Assembly: GCA_019359275.1 (NCBI GenBank)
Contig: JAHHHP010000010.1
Span: 33,887-97,886 of the forward strand
DNA length: 64,000 bases
DNA from: Myxacorys chilensis ATA2-1-KO14
GTDB taxonomy: Bacteria; Cyanobacteriota; Cyanobacteriia; Leptolyngbyales; Leptolyngbyaceae
Direction: 5' to 3'
Both the position numbers and the translations under genes were made by a program. A model generated the notes under the pieces. It was not told the DNA's origin. It did no database searches and saw only the letters and a list, made by a program, of their open reading frames with translations. Numbering within the stretch: the stretch's first letter is position 1; every line of letters begins with the position of its first letter. Positions 17,675-25,741 of the stretch are shown here, in pieces.

Positions 17675-19357
17675 ATGCAAGAATACGACGCAATCATCAT
17701 CGGGGCAGGACACAACGGATTGGTCTGCGCTGCCTATCTTTTGAAAGCAGGATATAAGGTTCTTTTGCTCGAAAAGCGCGAGATTCCTGGTGGGGCTGCA
17801 ACCACTGAGGAACTGATGCCAGAGGATGCTCCTGGCTTTAAGTTCAGCCCTTGCGCAATCAACCATGTTTTTATTCACTTAGGACCCGTCGTACAGGAGC
17901 TAGAGCTTGAGCGCCACGGGTTAGAGTATTTGTTTTGCGACCCCGTTGTGTTCTGTCCACATCCTGACGGGTCATATTTCTTAGCGCACCGCTCGGTTGA
18001 AAAAACGTGTTCAGAAATTGAGCAATTTAACCCGCGCGATGCTAAGAAGTATGCTGAATACATTGACTTTTGGCAGCATATTATCCAGCTCGTTACACCC
18101 GTTTTTAATGCACCGCCCAAATCGATCAGCGATATTATTAGCAATTACAACATCAGTAAGCTAAAAGATGTGTTCTCGCTGACCGGATCGACGGATGGAA
18201 CGCTAGATCTCATCCGGTCGATTTTATCTAGCGCGACTGATCAGCTAGAGGAGTATTTTGATTCAGAATTTGTCAAAGCTCCTCTAGCACGACTGGCTGC
18301 TGAGCTAAGTTCGCCTCCATCGCAGAAAACGATGTCGATTGGGGCAATGATGATGGCGTTGCGCCATCATCCTGGAATGGCTCGTCCGAAAGGAGGAACC
18401 GGGGCGTTAACCGAGGCTTTGGTTCGCTGTGTCCGCAGTTTGGGAGGCGAGATTCTGACTGATAAAGCCATTAAACAGATCTTGGTGGATGGCGATCGCG
18501 CAGTTGGAGTTCGATTAACAAACGGTGAAGAATTTCGGGCGAAACGGGGCGTCATTTCTAGTTTGGATGCCAAGCGGGTGTTTTTGCACCTGATGGATGA
18601 GAAGGATGTTGATTCTGGATTGCGCGAGCGTGTTGATCGTCGGATTGTCAACCGCAATGAAGCGATTCTCAAAATCGATTGTGCGCTGTCTGAAGCGCCT
18701 CGCTTTGAGCATCATAATCATCGTGATGAGTACATGATGGGATCGGTTTTAATTGCCGATTCTGTGAATCAAGTTGAGCTTGCTCATACCGATCCAGAGA
18801 TTGGTCGCATTCCGATTGATGATCCTTCGATGTACAGCGTTGTCCCTTCTCTTCTTGATCCAACCTTAGCTCCAGAGGGGAGACATACGCTTTGGATTGA
18901 GTACTTTGTGCCTTACCAAATTGCAGGTAAGGAAGGCACGGGCATGAAGGGGATGGGTTGGACAGAGGAGTTGAAGAACGAGGTTGCCGATCGCGTGCTT
19001 CAGAAGTACGCCACCTACGCGCCGAATCTTCAAAACTCGATTATTGCTCGTCATATCGAAAGTCCGCCCGAATTAGAAGCTCGCACTGGTATGTTGGGTG
19101 GCAACTATTACCACTTGGACATGACGTTTGATCAGATGATGTGTTTTCGTCCACTGCCTGAACTCGCAAATTACAAAACTCCAATTGAGGGGTTGTACTT
19201 GACAGGAGCAGGCACACATCCAGGCGGCGCGATTTCTGGGTTGCCAGGACGCAACTGCGCGCGAATCTTTTTGCAAGAGCAGCGATCGCTAACGCAAACG
19301 CTATCAGAAGCAGGAAATTCGATTAAATCAGTCGCAAAATCTGTCTTCAGTGATTAG
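17675..19357 (+). CDS. crtO: Beta-carotene ketolase CrtO (phytoene desaturase-like)
   Basis: A 560-residue FAD-dependent enzyme that adds keto groups to beta-carotene to make echinenone or canthaxanthin, the pigments used for photoprotection. The dinucleotide site is at residues 7-16 (IIIGAGHNGL), followed by LLEKREIPGGAATTE. The C-terminal FAD signature is LYLTGAGTHPGGAISGLPGRN. The sequence follows the cyanobacterial CrtO pattern closely throughout (LEYLFCDP, FNAPP, KAPLARL, RPKGGTGALTEALV). Start ATG 17675 directly abuts the stop of the small upstream gene. Length is normal for the family. Confidence 0.93.
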   Translation: MQEYDAIIIGAGHNGLVCAAYLLKAGYKVLLLEKREIPGGAATTEELMPEDAPGFKFSPCAINHVFIHLGPVVQELELERHGLEYLFCDPVVFCPHPDGSYFLAHRSVEKTCSEIEQFNPRDAKKYAEYIDFWQHIIQLVTPVFNAPPKSISDIISNYNISKLKDVFSLTGSTDGTLDLIRSILSSATDQLEEYFDSEFVKAPLARLAAELSSPPSQKTMSIGAMMMALRHHPGMARPKGGTGALTEALVRCVRSLGGEILTDKAIKQILVDGDRAVGVRLTNGEEFRAKRGVISSLDAKRVFLHLMDEKDVDSGLRERVDRRIVNRNEAILKIDCALSEAPRFEHHNHRDEYMMGSVLIADSVNQVELAHTDPEIGRIPIDDPSMYSVVPSLLDPTLAPEGRHTLWIEYFVPYQIAGKEGTGMKGMGWTEELKNEVADRVLQKYATYAPNLQNSIIARHIESPPELEARTGMLGGNYYHLDMTFDQMMCFRPLPELANYKTPIEGLYLTGAGTHPGGAISGLPGRNCARIFLQEQRSLTQTLSEAGNSIKSVAKSVFSD

Positions 19358-19383
19358 CACCAAGTTCAACTGAATATGCTATC

Positions 19384-19432
19384 TGCCTAGAAGCTTGGTT
19401 AAATTGAACGAATTTATTCAAGCTTTTAGGCA
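19384..19432. repeat. Hairpin downstream of crtO
   Basis: TGCCTAGAAGCTTG (19384-19397) pairs with CAAGCTTTTAGGCA (19419-19432) with a single G-T wobble and a 21-base loop. It could end the crtO transcript although no U-tract follows. A second small stem, TCGCAA/TTGCGA, lies at 19441-19458. Confidence 0.5.
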
Positions 19433-19550
19433 AATAGTAATCGCAAAAACGATTGCGAAAAGCAGAGTTTATGAATATTAGTTAGATCACGATTAACAAT
19501 CTGTAGCGCAACAGAGCGATAAATCAAAAAAATGTTTGGAGGGTTATTAA

Positions 19551-20723
19551 ATGAGCATACTAACAGTTGAAGAAGTAAAAACGCTAGTGCAAGAACCTAA
19601 AGAGTTGTGCGTTTCGATCTACATGCCGACTGTCGTAGCGGGAGCAGAAACTCGGCAAAACCCAATCCGGTTTAAGAACTTGATCAAGATGGCACAGCAA
19701 GAGTTGGTGAACAATGGCCTAGATGAGGATGCTGCCAGTGGGTTTTTGCGTCCATTAATTGATGAGATCGATCGGGATGACTTTTGGCAACATCAAGATC
19801 GCGGACTGGCTATTTTTGTATCCGATACCTTCTACCGCTACTATCAAGTTCCACAGGATGTCTCAGAACTTGTGGTCGTTACCGAACAATTTCACCTCAA
19901 ACCGATTCTGCCGTTTCTGACAGGCGATGGACGGTTTTATGTTCTCACATTGAGTCAGAAAGACGTGAGATTTATGCAAGGCGATCGCATGAGCCTGCGC
20001 GAAATTGAGGTTCCGAACCTTCCAACCAGCATGGATGAAGCCTTGCAGTATGACGAAACCTCCGGCGACGGACAGTTTCGCATTGGCACGACAAGCGGCG
20101 CATCGAATTTCACCAGTTCTCAGCAGCCCGGACAGTTTCATGGACAGGGCAGCCCCGATCAAGATGACATCAAACAAGATTTGCTGCAATTTTTCCATGT
20201 CATTGACGGCGCAGTTCACGAATTTCTAAAAGATAAACGTGCGCCCCTTATTTTGGCGGGAGTCGATTATCTTATGCCGATCTATCACGAGGCGAATACC
20301 TATCCTCATCTCGTGACCGAAGACAGCATCGCGGGCAATGTGAAAGTTGAGAAGCCAGAAGAATTACACGAAAAAGCCTGGGCGATCGCAGAACCACTTT
20401 TCACAAAAGCGATCGACGATGCCGCAAACTACTATCACGATTTGTCGAATACCGATGTGACCTCAACCGACCTGAATGAAACCGTTCCTGCCGCTTATTA
20501 TGGGCGAGTGCAGCAGCTTTTTGTGGCAGTTGGAGTGCAGCAGTGGGGACGATTTGATGCCGAAGCTAACGAAATGCAACTTCACTCAGAGCCTGAGCCT
20601 GGTGATGAGGACTTGCTAGATGCGGCGGCGATTCAAACCATCGTAAATGGTGGCGTGGTGTATGCAGTTGAGCCTGAAAAGATGCCCGACAAGGCTGCGA
20701 TCGCGGCAGTATTCCGGTATTAG
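19551..20723 (+). CDS. baeRF7-domain protein (release-factor-like)
   Basis: A 390-residue protein resembling the bacterial homologues of archaeo-eukaryotic release factor eRF1, family 7 (baeRF). The N-terminal region has LCVSIYMPT and RNPIRFKNL-type features, and the middle has DGRFYVLTLSQKDVRFMQGD. Around residues 160-215 there is a Gly/Ser/Gln-rich loop, where eRF1 would place the catalytic GGQ; I see no clear GGQ here. baeRF proteins are predicted to act on stalled ribosomes or in stress, but this is unproven. The ribosome site is a strong GGAGGG, 9 bases before ATG 19551. The DUF2267 gene follows 81 bases downstream. Confidence 0.7.
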   Translation: MSILTVEEVKTLVQEPKELCVSIYMPTVVAGAETRQNPIRFKNLIKMAQQELVNNGLDEDAASGFLRPLIDEIDRDDFWQHQDRGLAIFVSDTFYRYYQVPQDVSELVVVTEQFHLKPILPFLTGDGRFYVLTLSQKDVRFMQGDRMSLREIEVPNLPTSMDEALQYDETSGDGQFRIGTTSGASNFTSSQQPGQFHGQGSPDQDDIKQDLLQFFHVIDGAVHEFLKDKRAPLILAGVDYLMPIYHEANTYPHLVTEDSIAGNVKVEKPEELHEKAWAIAEPLFTKAIDDAANYYHDLSNTDVTSTDLNETVPAAYYGRVQQLFVAVGVQQWGRFDAEANEMQLHSEPEPGDEDLLDAAAIQTIVNGGVVYAVEPEKMPDKAAIAAVFRY

Positions 20724-20804
20724 ATCTCATCCTAGTTGTGGATTAACCGCAACGGTAAATAGAAAACACTTGTGACAGAAGTTCATTGAATCAGGAGATG
20801 ACTC

Positions 20805-21191
20805 ATGCAATACGATGAATTCATCAAACACGTACAAAGCTACACTCAAGCTGATTCTCGTGAAACGGCTGAGAAAGCAGTTGTTGCAACGCTAGAAACA
20901 TTGAAAGAGCGAATTGTAGGAGATGAAGCCAGCCAACTAGCGGCACAGCTTCCAGAGCCTTTAGCAAAACATCTTAGAGGCCGTGAAGGCGAATTCGGCG
21001 ACCACTTCAACCTTGAAGAGTTTTATAGCCGAGTTAGCCAAAAAGAAGGGGTCGATCCGTCGACGGCGGTTATTCATGTTAAAGGCGTTTTCTCGGTGCT
21101 AAATGCGGCAGTGACGCCAGGAGAATTTCAGGATGTAAAAGCGAACTTCTCGAAAGACTACGATGAACTGTTTGCTCCCTCTGGGAACTAA
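20805..21191 (+). CDS. DUF2267 domain protein
   Basis: A 128-residue protein that is entirely a DUF2267 domain: MQYDEFIKHVQSYT at the start, then ETAEKAVVATLETLKERI, QLPEPL and GEFGDHFNLEEFYSRV. These small helical proteins occur widely in cyanobacteria and often sit beside stress genes; no biochemical role is established. ATG 20805 has CAGGAG upstream. It probably shares a transcript with the baeRF7 gene. A strong terminator follows at 21248. Confidence 0.85.
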   Translation: MQYDEFIKHVQSYTQADSRETAEKAVVATLETLKERIVGDEASQLAAQLPEPLAKHLRGREGEFGDHFNLEEFYSRVSQKEGVDPSTAVIHVKGVFSVLNAAVTPGEFQDVKANFSKDYDELFAPSGN

Positions 21192-21247
21192 GAGCATTTC
21201 TAATGGTTGGCTCTATCTTCCTAATCTAATCAGACTAATCTAATCAG

Positions 21248-21288
21248 ATCAAAACAGCCTTACTCAAAGAGAGTAAGGCTGTTTTGAT
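21248..21288. terminator. Bidirectional terminator
   Basis: A perfect 18-base stem (21248-21265 with 21271-21288) and an AAAGA loop. The arm ends are AAAAC and GTTTT, so it works on both strands. It lies between the convergent DUF2267 and hemB genes. Confidence 0.9.
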
Positions 21289-21308
21289 TAATGACAATTA
21301 AAACGAAC

Positions 21309-22295
21309 TTACGACGCGCCTAACCAGCGAGCGGCATCCTTGGCGTGATAAGTAAGAATTAAATCTGCCCCGGCTCGCTTAAAGCTGGTCAGCGTCTCCA
21401 TAACGATTCGCTCCTCATCGACCCAGCCGTTGAGCGCTGCCGCTTTTACCATCGAATATTCACCCGACACATTGTAAGCCGCAACTGGCAGATTCGACGC
21501 TTCTTTGACCCGCAAAATCACGTCCATGTAAGAGAGCGCAGGCTTGACCATTAGCATGTCCGCGCCTTCAGCAATGTCGAGTTCGATTTCTTTGAGCGCT
21601 TCCCGCGCATTGCCTGGATCCATCTGGTAAGTTTTGCGATCGCCAAATTGGGGCGCAGAATCCGCCGCATCTCGGAACGGACCATAGTATGCCGAGGCAT
21701 ACTTAGCCGCATACGACATAATCGGAATATCTTGAAATCCTGCCTCGTCTAAGCCTTCGCGAACAGCCTTCACAAAGCCATCCATCATCCCAGAAGGCGC
21801 AATGATATCGGCTCCAGCTTTGGCTTGAGAAACGGCTGTTTTTTTCAGTAGTTCGAGCGTTGGATCGTTCAGCACTCGCCCGGTCAAATCGCCCGTTTCG
21901 AGATAGCCGCAGTGACCGTGAGACGTATATTCACACAAACAGGTGTCGTTCATGACAATCAAATCAGGAACGGCTTTTTTAACGGCAGTAGTAGCTTTCT
22001 GCACAATGCCGCAGTCGTGCCAAGCTCCGGTTGCGTCTATGTCCTTATCAGCCGGAATGCCAAACAGGATGATCGACGGAATGCCGAGATCGTATACTTC
22101 TTTTGCTTCTTCTACAATTTTATCAATCGAGAGTTGAAAGACACCCGGCATCGATTTGACTTCATTCGCAATGCCATCCCCCGGAACGGCAAACAACGGA
22201 TAAATCAAATCGCTTGTATTAAGAACAGTTTCACGCACCATCCGACGCAGTTGGGGATGAGTACGCAGCCGACGAGGACGGTGAGTTGGAAACAT
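21309..22295 (-). CDS. hemB: Delta-aminolevulinic acid dehydratase (porphobilinogen synthase)
   Basis: A 328-residue enzyme that condenses two 5-aminolevulinate molecules to porphobilinogen, the second committed step toward haem, chlorophyll and bilins. Active-site features: Cys119, Cys121 and Cys129 (zinc-type cluster [13 protein letters not shown]), Lys198 in [17 protein letters not shown], and Schiff-base Lys251 in [12 protein letters not shown]. The Cys-rich cluster suggests zinc in the active site instead of the magnesium-only type. Length is typical. The gene appears monocistronic, with a strong terminator on its 3' side shared with the DUF2267 gene. Confidence 0.97.
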   Translation of the reverse strand: MFPTHRPRRLRTHPQLRRMVRETVLNTSDLIYPLFAVPGDGIANEVKSMPGVFQLSIDKIVEEAKEVYDLGIPSIILFGIPADKDIDATGAWHDCGIVQKATTAVKKAVPDLIVMNDTCLCEYTSHGHCGYLETGDLTGRVLNDPTLELLKKTAVSQAKAGADIIAPSGMMDGFVKAVREGLDEAGFQDIPIMSYAAKYASAYYGPFRDAADSAPQFGDRKTYQMDPGNAREALKEIELDIAEGADMLMVKPALSYMDVILRVKEASNLPVAAYNVSGEYSMVKAAALNGWVDEERIVMETLTSFKRAGADLILTYHAKDAARWLGAS

Positions 22296-22396
22296 AGAGA
22301 TAAATTCAGGCTTGAGCAGTGGGCAGTATCTTAAAAGTCTAAAACGTTCGAGGCTGCGATCGCTCGCCTATTCAATTACGAACTGTAAAGAAAATC

Positions 22397-22434
22397 ATGA
22401 AAAAAGCGGCTCCAATTGGAGCCGCTTTTTTCAT
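22397..22434. terminator. Terminator of the rplU-rpmA operon
   Basis: A perfect 38-base palindrome without a loop spacer (arms 22397-22415 and 22416-22434). It has an A-run on one side and a T-run on the other around AGCGGCTCC. It terminates rpmA on the minus strand and could also stop plus-strand transcripts. Confidence 0.9.
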
Positions 22435-22453
22435 AAACTTGAATTTCAGAAGT

Positions 22454-22720
22454 CTAAGCTTCAACCGCAGTAGGGTAAACGCTAATCTTCTTACCACTCT
22501 TACCGCGTCTTTCAAACGTCACAATTCCTTCGATCAACGCAAACAGCGTATCATCGCTGCCCCGACCGACATTGTTTCCAGGGTGGAATTTCGTGCCGCG
22601 CTGACGCACTAAAATGTTGCCCGCCTTCACAACCTGACCGCCGTAACGCTTAACGCCCAAACGCTGAGCATTAGAATCGCGTCCGTTGCGAGTACTTCCT
22701 GTACCTTTCTTATGAGCCAT
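22454..22720 (-). CDS. rpmA: 50S ribosomal protein L27
   Basis: An 88-residue L27. It starts [20 protein letters not shown] and contains [20 protein letters not shown], both hallmarks of L27, which lies close to the peptidyl transferase centre. The C terminus ends PTAVEA. It sits 61 bases after rplU on the same strand, the usual bacterial order, and is followed by a strong terminator. Confidence 0.98.
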   Translation of the reverse strand: MAHKKGTGSTRNGRDSNAQRLGVKRYGGQVVKAGNILVRQRGTKFHPGNNVGRGSDDTLFALIEGIVTFERRGKSGKKISVYPTAVEA

Positions 22721-22781
22721 GATTCCCTCTATTGCTTTCTCGTTGATCTTACCGTCTGTCGAAGAGTCGGGCTAAGTTTGC

Positions 22782-23123
22782 CTAGCCTGCTGCCGTCAGC
22801 GTTTCACCACCAATGGTGATCGACTCCACCATCAAGCGACTCAATTCTTGACGATGACCGCGCTTTTTGCGAGTTTTCTTCTTGGGCTTCATTTTGTAAA
22901 CGAGTACCTTGCGCCCGCGCAGATGACGCATGATCTTAAACTGCACTGATGCACCTTCTACAAGGGGTTCACCAATGCTAATGTCTCCTTCGTTGTTGAC
23001 GAACAGCACTCGGTCGATCGTGATTTGAGAATCCGCCTCTCCGACAATCCGATTGAGGTCATAAAATCGACCGTTTTCGACGCGCAGTTGTTGTCCGCCT
23101 GCTTCAATAATCGCGTAAAGCAT
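22782..23123 (-). CDS. rplU: 50S ribosomal protein L21
   Basis: A 113-residue L21. It starts MLYAIIEAGGQQLRVENG and ends in a basic region with KPKKKTRKKRGHRQ, the 23S rRNA-binding part. It is the first gene of the rplU-rpmA operon. The C terminus has a short tail after the L21 core (VESITIGG), usual in cyanobacteria. The promoter must lie in the 470-base gap shared with the divergent PA14 gene. Confidence 0.97.
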   Translation of the reverse strand: MLYAIIEAGGQQLRVENGRFYDLNRIVGEADSQITIDRVLFVNNEGDISIGEPLVEGASVQFKIMRHLRGRKVLVYKMKPKKKTRKKRGHRQELSRLMVESITIGGETLTAAG

Positions 23124-23593
23124 GTGTTTGTCCTTAATAAAAGCCGTACAGGTTAACTCGCGTTGGCGAATTATTAGAAGAACCTGATCCGAGCCAAAAA
23201 ATAATCAATCAGTTTACCAGTATGGCGAATATCAGTGTAAACTGTCAACCGATGATTACTTGGATAAATAACTACAAAGGACTACATAGCCTTATGTTGA
23301 TAATCTCCAGTTTTGCATAGTCTTGCAACGCTTTCATAGTGCTTGTTTTAGTCTAATTTAGGAGTGTATGTAATGCAGAAATTAAGCCTTTCATACGGAC
23401 ATGTGTGTATAGTTAAGCCCAACCTGGGCTAAATAAATGCGCGGCGAAGTCCTTTGCTATATCGACATGATTTGCTTCACGAGGTCGGCATTGAAGTTGG
23501 AACGATAAGGCTGAACCCTTTCCAGGGTTCTACTACAGGGTGCATTTGCCTTAGAAACTCCACCGCTCTAAATCTGCTCGGAGAAATTTATAG
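23124..23593. other. Divergent intergenic region with two small hairpins
   Basis: 470 bases between rplU (minus) and the PA14 gene (plus). Two short perfect stems lie toward the plus-strand gene: AGCCCA/TGGGCT around 23416-23430, and GAACCCT (23513-23519) with AGGGTTC (23524-23530) and a TTCC loop. The pair could be a structured leader. I could not match it to a known riboswitch. Confidence 0.45.
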
Positions 23594-25564
23594 ATGTCGA
23601 ATCCCAATTCTGGCGTCCTAGAGGATAGCCTTAGCTTTAGCGCGATCGCAAATACTAGAAACACCATAACTGGAGCGACTAACTCAAATTTATTCAACGA
23701 TTCCACTGGCTCACAAAATCTCACAGGCAGTAGTAATCTCTCCCGAAGTTCTAACGGCGGCCAAGGGTTACAGGCTCAGTATTACGAAGGTCAGGATCTC
23801 ACAAATCTAAAATTAACTCGAATTGATTCAACGGTAGATTTTGACTGGGCATCTAGTTCTCCAGATGCTTCCCTTAAGCCAGAGCATTTCTCAGTTCGCT
23901 GGACAGGTCAGATTCAGCCCAAATACTCCGAAACCTACACGTTCTATACTTATTCAGATGATGGCGCTCGGTTATGGGTTGACGGGCAACTCCTGATTGA
24001 TCATTGGACAGATCACGCACCAACCGAAGACAAAGGAACCATTGCTCTCGCATCTGGACAGAAGTATGACATCAAGCTGGAATACTACGAAAACAGCATG
24101 GGAGCTGTCTCAAAGCTCTTATGGTCTAGTGGCAGCCAAACCAAAGAGATTGTTCCTCAGAGCCAACTTCATGTTCCAGCGACAGATTACGAGTCAACGC
24201 CATCACCAGCAGCAAGTTCAACGTTTGATGGCATTACAACTACTGTAGATTGGGCAGATGTAGAGGGTCCAACAACAGGACTCGGATTCGGACTCAACGC
24301 TTTTCAAGGCTTTCGTCCTGAAAGCTTTAACAGTGCCGCCTACAAAAGCAATATGTCCTTGATGAATCCAGGGTTGATTCGGTTTCACAATGCTAGTGCG
24401 ATGCAGGACTCCAGCACCCCTGACGGATTGATTGACACGGCTCATCGCACCTGGGATACCACCAAGATAAAACAAGCGTTAGAGTCTTCATTCTCCTCGT
24501 TTGCCACCAGCGACCCTGAGCGCATGATTAACATTCCCACTTGGCCTAGCTGGATGGATGCTAATAACGATGGTTTCCTTGATGCCAATCAGTTCGACAA
24601 TTACGCCCAACTCTGTGCCGATCTGGTTAAAATCGTCAACCAGGACTCGCACCTCAAAGTCAAGTATTGGGAAGTCACCAACGAGAAAGACGACTCTTAT
24701 TTCACTCGGTTCCACACTGAAAGCGGCTGGGGTGGACTCAAAAACCCCGCCCAACCCGATCGTCTGAATGAGCTGATCGAGATTTACAACAAAGCGGCTG
24801 TCGCGATGAAGCAGGCTGATCCCACAATTCAAGTTGGAGGACCAGGGATGGCACGGTCAGATCTGCAACCGTTCTATGTCCCCTTCATCCAGGGCACTAA
24901 AGCGAACCTTGATTTCTTTACCTACCACCACTATGCCACTGGTAGTGCTTCCACAGCCGACTCCGATATTTATGCTGGTGCAATAGCGATCGGGTCAAGA
25001 ACGGCCTCGATCGTTCAAGCACTGAAAGAAGCAAGTCCGACGCGAACCATTCCAGTCATGTTAGGCGAGTACAACATCAGTTGGACGTGGCAGACACGAG
25101 ACCCCCGCATGACCACTCACAAAGGCGTAGTATTCGATGCTTTGGCAATGGTGAGTGCCCAGAAGAACGGCGCAGTGGCGGCTCTGGCATGGAATGAGAA
25201 AGATGGCACCTATGGCAAGATGAGCGATCAGAACGATTTGCGGCTAGGCGGAGCATTTTTACAGGTGTTGAACAATCGCTTGGTGGGCGAGCAGGTAGCG
25301 AGTTCGAGCAACAATGAGGAAGCCGTGATGACCTTTGCCGTGAAGAACTCGGCGTTAGGGTACAAGTCGTACTTGCTGATTAATCATTCGGGTACGACCC
25401 AAGCGGTGCAGACGGATGTTAGTGTCAGCAATCCAGGAACGCAGATAGAGCAATACGAGTTTTCAGAGGCAGGGTCGACTCAGAAGACCGTGAGCTGGAA
25501 TGCGATCAAGGGAGGCATGACCTTACCCGCTGACTCTGTAACCTTGCTCACTTTTGCCGATTAG
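23594..25564 (+). CDS. PA14-domain protein fused to a GH39-like (clan A) glycoside hydrolase
   Basis: A 656-residue protein. Residues 1-55 are Ser/Asn/Thr-rich with no classical signal peptide. A PA14 carbohydrate-binding domain spans about 57-200 (LQAQYYEG, VRWTGQIQP, SDDGARLWVDGQLLIDHW). From about 215 the chain resembles a clan GH-A (beta/alpha)8 hydrolase: the acid/base Glu would be in YWEVTNEKD and the nucleophile in MLGEYNISW. A beta-sandwich tail ends near VTLLTFAD. It is probably exported by a type I or other leaderless route to act on extracellular polysaccharide. The exact family and substrate are uncertain. Confidence 0.75.
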   Translation: MSNPNSGVLEDSLSFSAIANTRNTITGATNSNLFNDSTGSQNLTGSSNLSRSSNGGQGLQAQYYEGQDLTNLKLTRIDSTVDFDWASSSPDASLKPEHFSVRWTGQIQPKYSETYTFYTYSDDGARLWVDGQLLIDHWTDHAPTEDKGTIALASGQKYDIKLEYYENSMGAVSKLLWSSGSQTKEIVPQSQLHVPATDYESTPSPAASSTFDGITTTVDWADVEGPTTGLGFGLNAFQGFRPESFNSAAYKSNMSLMNPGLIRFHNASAMQDSSTPDGLIDTAHRTWDTTKIKQALESSFSSFATSDPERMINIPTWPSWMDANNDGFLDANQFDNYAQLCADLVKIVNQDSHLKVKYWEVTNEKDDSYFTRFHTESGWGGLKNPAQPDRLNELIEIYNKAAVAMKQADPTIQVGGPGMARSDLQPFYVPFIQGTKANLDFFTYHHYATGSASTADSDIYAGAIAIGSRTASIVQALKEASPTRTIPVMLGEYNISWTWQTRDPRMTTHKGVVFDALAMVSAQKNGAVAALAWNEKDGTYGKMSDQNDLRLGGAFLQVLNNRLVGEQVASSSNNEEAVMTFAVKNSALGYKSYLLINHSGTTQAVQTDVSVSNPGTQIEQYEFSEAGSTQKTVSWNAIKGGMTLPADSVTLLTFAD

Positions 25565-25601
25565 TCTCGATCGGTTGTATTCACGGAATAGTTTTATCTT
25601 C

Positions 25602-25658
25602 GAGGGGTCAATCTTTAGCGTTGTTGTGTTGCAAAGATTCATTGATGGCCCCTCTTTT
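25602..25658 (+). terminator. Terminator after the PA14-hydrolase gene
   Basis: Stem GAGGGG (25602-25607) with CCCCTC (25649-25654), reinforced by AATCTTT (25610-25616) with AAAGATT (25633-25639), then TTTT. There are bulges but a good U-tract. It lies between convergent genes. Confidence 0.65.
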
Positions 25659-25741
25659 CGTACTTTAACTTAAGCTTCTAAAAAAATTAGATGCGTTTTT
25701 TGCCTTGTACATTAGTGGATCAGGATAAAGAACAGGAAACA

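Noticed and set aside
23416..23593. Leader of the PA14 gene considered as a c-di-GMP riboswitch
   Set aside because: The stems do not match the GEMM consensus that I know.
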